Positions 1-4,682 of a stretch of 6,841 nt of DNA are shown one piece after another. The notes below the pieces were generated by a model, which worked only from the letters and a program-made list of their open reading frames with translations, was not told where the DNA came from and searched no databases. The first letter of the stretch is position 1. Each line of letters starts with the position of its first letter. The translations under genes were made by a program, and so were the position numbers. Origin of the DNA: an uncultured Clostridia bacterium (GTDB taxonomy: Bacteria > Bacillota > Clostridia > Christensenellales > Aristaeellaceae); NCBI GenBank assembly GCA_904420265.1, contig CAJFUU010000261.1:1-6841 (forward strand), written 5' to 3'.

Positions 1-373
1 CGCGCATCAGGGCGCTGCCCTCGCCGTTGCCGGCGATCTTGGGCGCGGGACAACCGAAATTCAAGTCGATAAAGGCAAAGCCCTCGTTCTCCAGTTCCCC
101 TGCGGCCCGGGCGATGTATTCCGGCTCGCGGCCAAAGAGCTGCAGGCCGGTAGCGCCCTCGCCGGGGAAGCGGGTAAGCAGTTCCGCGGCGTTGCGGTTT
201 TTGCGCCCGGAAAACACCCAACCCTTGGCCGAAAGCATTTCGCTCACTGCCCAGGCCGCGCCCTGCTTAAAGCAGAGCAGCCGCGTGGCCGCGTCGGTCA
301 CGCCTGCCATTGGCGCAAGGCCCGCGCCGGGCGGAGCGCCGTTTTCCCAAGGCAGCAATGGGGGCGTAGGCAT
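1..373 (-). CDS. dusB: tRNA-dihydrouridine synthase, DusB-like (N-terminal 124 residues, cut by window edge)
   Basis: FMN-dependent enzyme that uses NADPH to reduce specific uridines in tRNA to dihydrouridine in the cytoplasm. Only the N-terminal part of the TIM barrel is present. Visible family motifs: the FMN-binding start LAPMAGVTD (residues 19-27), SEMLSAKG (44-51), the strand GLQLFG (76-81), and DLNFGCPAPK (103-112), whose Cys108 sits where the family has its catalytic cysteine, followed by GNGEGSALMR (115-124). These fit the TIGR00737 (NifR3/DusB) group better than DusA or DusC, but the sub-family call is less certain than the enzyme class. The ATG at 373 is chosen because a perfect AGGAGG lies 7 nt upstream. 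The protein continues past base 1. Upstream, about 20 nt beyond the ribosome binding site, the tandem repeat array begins, so any dedicated promoter would lie inside repeat DNA. cysE lies upstream on the same strand but about 1.35 kb away. Confidence 0.95.
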   Translation of the reverse strand, partial: MPTPPLLPWENGAPPGAGLAPMAGVTDAATRLLCFKQGAAWAVSEMLSAKGWVFSGRKNRNAAELLTRFPGEGATGLQLFGREPEYIARAAGELENEGFAFIDLNFGCPAPKIAGNGEGSALMR

Positions 374-380
374 GGCTGAT

Positions 381-386
381 TCCTCC
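381..386 (-). promoter_or_regulatory. Shine-Dalgarno site of the dusB-like gene
   Basis: On the minus strand AGGAGG (within AGGAGGAA) lies 7 nt before the ATG at 373. It fixes the start codon of the dihydrouridine synthase. I see no convincing -35/-10 pair between this site and the repeat array. Confidence 0.85.
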
Positions 387-420
387 TGGTTGACGTTGAA
401 AGCGCCGGGCGGACGAACGC

Positions 421-694
421 TGCCCAGCGCGTGAGGCCCGCAGCGTTTTGCAAACTTTCCAGGCGCGGCGGCGCGATTGGCACGGCAGGCGGCGCTTCAT
501 CTGCGCCAGTTTCACCAAACTTCCCGCGCGCAGAGAGCGCGTTTGCAAGCGGCAAGGGTTATGGCTTTCGCGCGTCGCGCGCGGCGGGCTGTCCTGCCGG
601 TTGCCACGAGGTTTCACGGCGCGTTTTGCATGGGCGCGGCGCAACGGGATTCTCCCAGCGATTGCGCAGCGGAGTGGGTGCGAGCGAAGAACGA
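421..694. repeat. Array unit 1 (sub-type A)
   Basis: 274 nt, taken from one TGCCC to the next. Type A diagnostic positions: GGGCTGTCCTGCCGG before the shared GTTGCCACG, then GAGGTTTCAC, then GCAACGGGATTCTCCC. The left junction is slightly diverged (TGCCCAGCGCGTGAGGCCC) and forms an 8-bp perfect inverted repeat, AACGCTGC (416-423) with GCAGCGTT (440-447), just upstream of the dusB-like gene. Confidence 0.85.
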
Positions 695-967
695 TGCCCG
701 GCGCGTAAAGCCGCTGCGTTTTGCAAACTTTCCGCGCGCGGCGGCGCGATTGGCGCAGCAGGCGGCGCTTCATCTGCGCCAGTTTCACCAAACTTCCCGC
801 CGCGGAGAGCGCGTTTGCAGGCGGCAAGGGTTATGGCTTTCGCGCGTCGCACGCGGCGACGCGATTTTGCCGGTTGCCACGAAGTTTCATGGCGCGTTTT
901 GCATGGGCGCGGCGCAGCGGGATTTTTCCGGCGATTGCGCAGCGGAATGGGTGCGAGCGAAGAACGC
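695..967. repeat. Array unit 2 (sub-type B)
   Basis: 273 nt. Type B diagnostic positions: GACGCGATTTTGCCGG before GTTGCCACG, then GAAGTTTCAT, then GCAGCGGGATTTTTCC. It has a one-base loss near 798 (CCCGCCGCGG versus CCCGCGCGCAG in unit 1) offset by a one-base gain near 865, so a reading frame passing through unit 1 is shifted over part of this unit. Confidence 0.85.
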
Positions 968-1181
968 TGCCCGGCGCGTAAAGCCGCTGCGTTTTGCAAA
1001 CTTTCCGCGCGCGGAGAGCGCATTTTGCACGGCAGGCAGCAAGCGTTATGGCGTTCGCGCGTCGCGCACGGCGGGCTATCCTGCCGGTTGCCACGAGGTT
1101 TCACGGCGCGTTTTGCATGGGCGCGGCGCAACGGGATTCTCCCGGCGCTTGCGCAGCGGAGTGGGCGCAAGCGAAGAACGC
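968..1181. repeat. Array unit 3 (sub-type A, internally deleted)
   Basis: 214 nt. It carries the type A signature (GGGCTATCCTGCCGG, GAGGTTTCAC, GCAACGGGATTCTCCC) but lacks the stretch between the two CAAACTTYCC direct repeats present in units 1, 2 and 4. Those repeats lie 65 nt apart in unit 2 (starts at 724 and 789). About 6 extra bases near 1018-1045 (GCATTTTGCACGGCAGGCAGC region) bring the net difference to 59 nt. Confidence 0.85.
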
Positions 1182-1457
1182 TGCCCGGCGCGTAAAGCCG
1201 CTGCGTTTTGCAAACTTTTCGCGTGCGGCGGCGCGATTGGCGCGGCAGGCGGAACTTCATCCGCGCCAGTTTCACCAACTTCCCGCGCGCAGAGAGCGCG
1301 TTTGCAGGCGGCAAAGGTTATGGTTTTTGCGCGTCGCGCGCGGCGGCGTGATTTTGCCGGTTGCCACGAAGTTTCACGGCGCGTTTTGCACGGAGCGCGG
1401 CGCGGCGGGATTTTTTCGGCAACTGCGCAGCGGAGTAGGCGCAAGCGAAGCACCGCT
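1182..1457. repeat. Array unit 4 (sub-type B, diverged end)
   Basis: About 276 nt with the type B signature (GGCGTGATTTTGCCGG, GAAGTTTCAC, GGCGGGATTTTTTCGG). After about 1440 the match to the unit end weakens (GCACCGCTTTGCCGGG in place of GAACGCTGCCCGG), marking the right edge of the array. Confidence 0.8.
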
Positions 1458-1470
1458 TTGCCGGGAAGGG

Positions 1471-1718
1471 AAACGCGCAGGCCCAGAGTGTGTTTGGAAA
1501 AGGAAAAACCTGCAATGGCGGGGGACGTTCCGCCGGTTTCAGCGAAGCATGCGCAGGCTTCGTGGCGCAAAGTCCAGAATTTGCAGCGCCATAATGGCGC
1601 AAAAAACGCTGAAATTGCAATTCAGGAGAGTTTCAAACACACTCCAGCACGGCCCTGAACAAGAGGCCCCTAACGGCAGCGGGCCAAAGCGCCGTTGGGA
1701 TCCGGGCTTTGAAGCCGC
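1471..1718. other. Gene-free spacer downstream of cysE
   Basis: No supportable gene. It holds several small inverted repeats: CGAAGC at 1543-1548 with GCTTCG at 1557-1562, the palindrome GCGCCATAATGGCGC at 1586-1600, and the hairpin described separately at 1672-1696. None is followed by a clear T-run in the direction of cysE transcription. Confidence 0.6.
1672..1696 (-). terminator. Weak hairpin downstream of cysE, possible terminator
   Basis: AACGGC (1672-1677) pairs with GCCGTT (1691-1696) across a 13-nt loop, 22 nt past the cysE stop codon. On the minus strand the stem is followed by AGGGGCCTCTTGTTC, which lacks a proper U-tract. If it terminates transcription it is a poor intrinsic terminator; position is the main argument. 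Confidence 0.25.
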
Positions 1719-2618
1719 TTAACCCTCGCGGTTGGTGATGAAGGAGTTGGGCGGCACGGACTTGGTCAACCAGGTGTTGCCGCCAATGACGCTGCCCTTG
1801 CCCACGGTAACATCGCCGCCGAGGATGGTCGCGCCTGCGTAAATGATCACGTCGTCCTCAATGTTCGGATGGCGCTTGATGCCCTTGACGGGGTTGCCGT
1901 TTTCGTCCTTGGGAAAGCTCTTGGCGCCCAGGGTCACGCCCTGATAGAGTTTGACATTGTCGCCGATGACGCAGGTTTCGCCGATGACTACGCCGGTGCC
2001 ATGGTCGATGAAAAAGTGACGGCCAATGGTGGCGCCGGGATGGATGTCGATGCCGGTGCGCGTGTGGGCATACTCGGTGAGGATACGAGGCACCACCGGA
2101 AGCCCCCGCACAAACAGTTCGTGGGCGATGCGATAGGTGCTTACCGCCTCGATGGAGGGGTAGCTTAAGAGGATTTCTTCCATATAGCGCGCCGCCGGGT
2201 CGCCGTCATAAGCCGCTCGCAGGTCTTCGGTGAGCATTTCGCGCAGGGGCAGAAGCGCCTTGAGAAACTCCAGCACCAGACTGTCGGCGCGCTCCTTGCA
2301 CTTCTGGCGGTCGCATTCCTCGCGCTTTTGCCGCGCGCACTGGCCGAAAAACACGTCCCGGGCGATGCCCTTGAGCTGTTCCGCCGTGGCGTAAAGCCGC
2401 TCTTCCGAAAGCGTCACCAAATGCCCCGGCGTGGCCGCGTCCACTTCATACAGGGCCGGGAACAGCGCGGATTTTACCGTTTCCAGAAAGGTGATGGCGC
2501 GCGAACGCAGGCCATAACCGCCGATGGAACGCGCGTCCATTTCGTTTAGATTGATCTGCGCCAGGGACTGGGCCAGCCCCCGCGCTTCGTTGTCCATCCA
2601 CTGTTTCAATTCGCTCAT
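1719..2618 (-). CDS. cysE: Serine O-acetyltransferase (CysE, EpsC/SatA-like)
   Basis: Transfers acetyl from acetyl-CoA to L-serine, giving O-acetylserine, the first committed step of cysteine synthesis. The product is 299 residues with a helical N-terminal half (about 1-185) and a C-terminal left-handed beta-helix of hexapeptide repeats. The core reads GIDIHPGATIG (189-199) and IDHGTGVVIGET (204-215); Asp191 and His206 match the catalytic Asp143/His158 pair of E. coli CysE. GVTLGAKSF (227-235) and KRHPNIEDDVIIYAGATILGG follow. The frame stays open upstream to 2849, but the ATG at 2618 is preferred because MSELKQW begins the family-like N-terminus; the ribosome binding site is weak (GAAAGCGAG). 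The protein ends at ...SFITNREG, without the extended tail and terminal Ile of enterobacterial CysE. It is co-directional with cysK, 252 nt downstream of it, and probably shares its promoter. Confidence 0.95.
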   Translation of the reverse strand: MSELKQWMDNEARGLAQSLAQINLNEMDARSIGGYGLRSRAITFLETVKSALFPALYEVDAATPGHLVTLSEERLYATAEQLKGIARDVFFGQCARQKREECDRQKCKERADSLVLEFLKALLPLREMLTEDLRAAYDGDPAARYMEEILLSYPSIEAVSTYRIAHELFVRGLPVVPRILTEYAHTRTGIDIHPGATIGRHFFIDHGTGVVIGETCVIGDNVKLYQGVTLGAKSFPKDENGNPVKGIKRHPNIEDDVIIYAGATILGGDVTVGKGSVIGGNTWLTKSVPPNSFITNREG

Positions 2619-2870
2619 AGAAACGCTCGCTTTCACCGGCGGAAGCGCCGCCGGGCGCCCGCGCCAAGCGCGGATGAAATTGCCGGTCAGAGAAAACTGC
2701 CTTGCCATGCGGGAAGCCAAAGCGCAGACAGGCGCGCTGCCGAAGCGCTTTATCCCCAAGCGCCAGAGGCCCTTTGGAATCTTCCGGCGGTTTGAACGCG
2801 CCGCGATTTGCAAATTCCGCCGGCCCTCGCCCCGCATTGTGGAGCGCAAGGCCGCACGGAGCGCGGCGGA
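2619..2870 (-). other. cysK-cysE intergenic region
   Basis: 252 nt with no separate gene. The cysE frame remains open through most of it, but the extra codons give an Arg-rich stretch with no domain and no ribosome binding site, so I read it as untranslated. A 19-nt inverted repeat GCGCTT-TATCCCC-AAGCGC lies at 2745-2763, without a T-run after it. No clear -35/-10 pair for cysE was found. Confidence 0.5.
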
Positions 2871-3779
2871 TCAGCCTTCAAACAAACCCGTGGACAGGTA
2901 GCGCTCGCCGCCGTCCGGCAGGATGGCGACCACTGCGCCGGAGGCGTTTTGCGCCACGCGTTCTGCCGCCGCCAGCGCCGCGCCCGCGGAAATGCCCACC
3001 AGCACGCCTTCGCGTTTGGCCATTTCCCGGGCCGTTTTGCGCGCTTCGTCGTCTGTGACGGTGAGAATTTCGTCCAGAATATCGCGATCAAGCGCCTTGG
3101 GCACGAAGTTTGCGCCGATGCCCATAATGCCGTGCGCTCCGGCGCGGCCCTGCGAAAGCAGCGGGGAGGCGGCCGGCTCCACGGCGATGGCGCGCACGGC
3201 GGGGTTCTGCCGCTTCAGGTAACGCGCCGTACCGGTGATGGTGCCGCCCGTGCCCACGCCGGCGACGATGGCGGCAAGGCGGCCACCCAGGTCGGTCCAG
3301 ATTTCCGGGCCGGTGGTTTGCTCGTGCGCCACGGGGTTGGCCGGATTGTCAAACTGGCCCGCCAATACCGCGCCGGGCGTGGTTTGAAGAATTTCTTCCG
3401 CCTTTTTTACCGCGCCGGCCATGCCCTCGGCCCCGGGGGTGAGCACAAGTTTCGCCCCATAAGCGGAAAGCAGCATGCGCCGTTCGGCGCTCATGGTTTC
3501 CGGCATGGTCAGAATCAACTGATAGCCTCGCGCCGCGCACAGGGCCGCCAGCGCCACGCCGGTGTTGCCCGAGGTGGGTTCTACCACCGTGCCGCCCGCT
3601 TGCAGCAGGCCGCGCGCCTCCAGGTCGTTCAGCATCGAGCGCGCCGCGCGGTCTTTGGCGCTGCCGGCGGGGTTTAAATATTCCAATTTTGCATAAATAT
3701 CCATGCCCGGGAACAGGCGGTTCAGCTTCAACAGGGGCGTATTGCCAATCAACGCCTCTGCGCTTTGAACAATGGCCAT
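2871..3779 (-). CDS. cysK: Cysteine synthase A (O-acetylserine sulfhydrylase)
   Basis: PLP enzyme (fold type II) that replaces the acetate of O-acetylserine with sulfide to give L-cysteine, the step after CysE. The product is 302 residues, the usual length. Motifs: GNTPLLKL (12-19); NPAGSAKDR (36-44) with the PLP-binding Lys42; EPTSGNTG (67-74), the substrate-binding loop; GVGTGGTITG (174-183), the PLP phosphate cradle; GISAGAAL (262-269), where Ser264 sits at the residue that contacts the pyridine nitrogen; and the ending LPDGGERYLSTGLFEG. Start at 3779 is supported by AGGAGG six nt upstream and by a promoter immediately beyond it. First gene of the probable cysK-cysE unit. Family alternatives such as CysM or cystathionine beta-synthase are less likely given length and motif set, though the substrate range (sulfide versus thiosulfate) cannot be proved from sequence. 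Confidence 0.96.
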   Translation of the reverse strand: MAIVQSAEALIGNTPLLKLNRLFPGMDIYAKLEYLNPAGSAKDRAARSMLNDLEARGLLQAGGTVVEPTSGNTGVALAALCAARGYQLILTMPETMSAERRMLLSAYGAKLVLTPGAEGMAGAVKKAEEILQTTPGAVLAGQFDNPANPVAHEQTTGPEIWTDLGGRLAAIVAGVGTGGTITGTARYLKRQNPAVRAIAVEPAASPLLSQGRAGAHGIMGIGANFVPKALDRDILDEILTVTDDEARKTAREMAKREGVLVGISAGAALAAAERVAQNASGAVVAILPDGGERYLSTGLFEG

Positions 3780-3785
3780 AAAATC

Positions 3786-3791
3786 CCTCCT
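3786..3791 (-). promoter_or_regulatory. Shine-Dalgarno site of cysK
   Basis: Minus-strand AGGAGG within AAAGGAGGGA, 6 nt before the ATG at 3779. It settles the cysK start and lies only a few bases downstream of the predicted transcription start. Confidence 0.85.
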
Positions 3792-3799
3792 TTGCGCCC

Positions 3800-3828
3800 A
3801 TTATAGCAGAAAGACCGCCCTTGCGCAA
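3800..3828 (-). promoter_or_regulatory. cysK(-cysE) promoter
   Basis: On the minus strand a perfect -10 box TATAAT (3805-3800) is preceded, after exactly 17 nt, by TTGCGC (3828-3823) as a -35 box that keeps the TTG core. Transcription would begin near 3793, leaving a leader of only about 14 nt before the ATG, most of it ribosome binding site. Confidence 0.75.
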
Positions 3829-3834
3829 CGGCGG
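3815..3834. promoter_or_regulatory. 20-bp dyad over the cysK -35 box (candidate operator)
   Basis: CCGCC-C-TTGC / GCAA-C-GGCGG: 18 of 20 positions are symmetric, with only the C:C pair at 3820/3829 broken. The dyad covers the -35 hexamer of the cysK promoter (3823-3828), the classic place for a repressor or a class II activator. The sequence does not match the CymR or CysB sites I know, so the regulator is unassigned. Confidence 0.45.
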
Positions 3835-4013
3835 GCGGCCCGACATTTTGCTTCGACGCGGCAAAAATGGCGGCGTACCTTCCATTTTTCGGCGCGAAGA
3901 GACGCGCCGGGCCGTTGTCGCGAGGTTTGGCGCGTTTTGTCAAGCGCTTTTCCGGGCTTTCATGCCATGTGAAGTGGATTTTTCGCCGGAAAGTGATTCG
4001 GGGTGGAAAGGCC
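3835..4013. other. Left part of the cysK-topB divergent gap
   Basis: No gene supported. Frames are open on both strands but without a ribosome binding site or recognisable product. It contains a short stretch (3912-3940) resembling part of the 409-1470 repeat unit, listed separately. Confidence 0.5.
3912..3940. repeat. Possible degenerate fragment of the 273-nt repeat unit
   Basis: CCGTTGTCGCGAGGTTT followed by GGCGCGTTTTG resembles the unit segment CCGGTTGCCACGAGGTTT-CAC-GGCGCGTTTTG (for example 1084-1115). CGAGGTTT and GGCGCGTTTTG are exact, with three bases missing between them. The match is short and in GC-rich DNA, so chance is not excluded. Confidence 0.35.
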
Positions 4014-4411
4014 CCGCCGGTCAGCGTGTCAAAAACAAGCTGGCGGACGGGCGGGTGTCTCCTCCGCTTGGCGCTGCGCCTCAAATTTTCAATTTGGGCC
4101 GTGGCAGTTTCGATAAAGGCGAAACTGCAGAATCCTGCGGATTCTGTGTCTTCGGCTATCCTCTCTAATTCTTGCTTAGGGAAATGGGATTTCCCGACGC
4201 AAAAATCGTCCCATCCCGACATACAAGAGGCGATTTTGCCGGTTTTCCGAATCGTCAAAACCGGCTGGCTTGAAAACCTGAAGGGCTTCCCACCCTCTCG
4301 CGCTCTCCGGAGGGGTTTGACGGCCTGTTTGGCGGGAAAAGCCCTGCGGCGTTCTTCTCAAACAGGAATCGTCTCGAATTCTCAAACCGGCTGGACGTCG
4401 GGAGAAGCCGG
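4014..4411. other. Hairpin-dense block: candidate structured RNA or non-coding mobile element
   Basis: Perfect or near-perfect hairpins follow one another: CCGC..CAGC/GCTGGCGG (4014-4046, one 4-nt bulge); CAAATT/AATTTG, 3-nt loop (4082-4096); GCAGTTTCG/CGAAACTGC, 9 bp, 7-nt loop (4104-4128); AGAATCC/GGATTCT, 3-nt loop (4129-4145); GGGAAA/TTTCCC (4179-4195); GCCGGTTTT/AAAACCGGC, 9 bp, 10-nt loop (4238-4265); CCTGTTTG/CAAACAGG, 8 bp (4324-4366); CCGGCT/AGCCGG (4387-4411). CAAA(A)CCGGCTGG also recurs directly at 4256-4269 and 4383-4394. Local GC is lower than in the flanks. Open frames exist on both strands but lack ribosome binding sites and family features. I have an unverified impression that similar intergenic sequence is dispersed in Clostridia. 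Strand of any transcript is undetermined. Confidence 0.55.
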
Positions 4412-4646
4412 CGTACGTTTCGCGCGCAATCTCAATATTCAAAGTGATCCCGTCTATGCAAAGAGACAGGAACGGCCAGGAACGAGGCGCTTTCCCAAAG
4501 CCGCGGCGGAATTGCGCGCATAAAGGCTGGCCGCAGGGCTGCGTCAGGATGGCAAAAATCATATGGAAGCGCCCAAAATTTTCGGATTTTATTGCGCGTC
4601 CTTTCCGCTCGAATCCATCGGGATGTTCCCCGGCGCAGGGCTTTGC
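4412..4646. other. Right part of the cysK-topB divergent gap
   Basis: I see no gene, strong repeat or stable hairpin here. The topB frame stays open back to 4563, but the extra 40 codons show no family similarity and the promoter lies inside them. Confidence 0.5.
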
Positions 4647-4675
4647 TTGCACAGAAGCGCTTTTTGTGATATGCT
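4647..4675 (+). promoter_or_regulatory. topB promoter with extended -10
   Basis: TTGCAC (4647-4652), a 17-nt spacer, then TATGCT (4670-4675) preceded by TG one base upstream (TGATATGCT, extended -10). The expected transcription start falls at about 4681-4683, at or next to the topB ATG. Confidence 0.6.
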
Positions 4676-4682
4676 TTGGATT

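Larger units (their letters stand above)
409..1470. repeat. Tandem array of four ~273-nt GC-rich units between cysE and dusB
   Basis: Four head-to-tail units share long stretches of near identity. The anchor GCGTTTTGCAAAC starts at 443, 716, 989 and 1203, giving periods of 273, 273 and 214 nt. Homology starts near 409 (the unit end preceding the first TGCCC) and fades near 1470. The array looks non-coding: copies differ by single-base indels that shift frame inside the unit (for example around 513-521 versus 793-798), open frames occur in several frames on both strands, no ribosome binding site precedes them, and the conceptual products are arginine/alanine-rich without any family resemblance. 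What the array does, and whether it occurs elsewhere in the genome, cannot be told from this window. Confidence 0.93.

Noticed and set aside
409..1470. CRISPR array.
   Set aside because: Repeats are ~273 nt and contiguous, with no unique spacers and no cas genes.
267..1570. Minus-strand open frames through the array (186, 251 and 164 codons).
   Set aside because: Same reasons. The first also overlaps the well-supported start of the dihydrouridine synthase in another frame.
477..1658. Long plus-strand open frame (393 codons) through the tandem array, and companions in the other frames (for example 431-1195, 994-1722).
   Set aside because: It changes frame relative to the repeat between units, has no ribosome binding site, the product is Arg/Ala-rich without any family, and equally long frames are open on the other strand. 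GC-rich repeat DNA with few stop codons explains it.
2619..2849. N-terminal extension of cysE to the ATG at 2849 (376 residues) or the ATG at 2708.
   Set aside because: The extra residues are Arg-rich, match no part of the family and have no ribosome binding site. The start at 2618 gives the normal length.
3867..4523. 218-codon plus-strand frame in the cysK-topB gap, and the 169-codon minus-strand frame 4258-3749.
   Set aside because: No ribosome binding sites or recognisable domains, both strands open over the same DNA, and the region is full of perfect hairpins. The minus-strand frame also runs into cysK in a different frame. Kept as the structured-element finding instead.
4563..4682. Upstream start for topB at 4563.
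   Set aside because: The added 40 residues precede the universal V-I-V-A-E-K-P-S start of the family and would be encoded upstream of the predicted transcription start.
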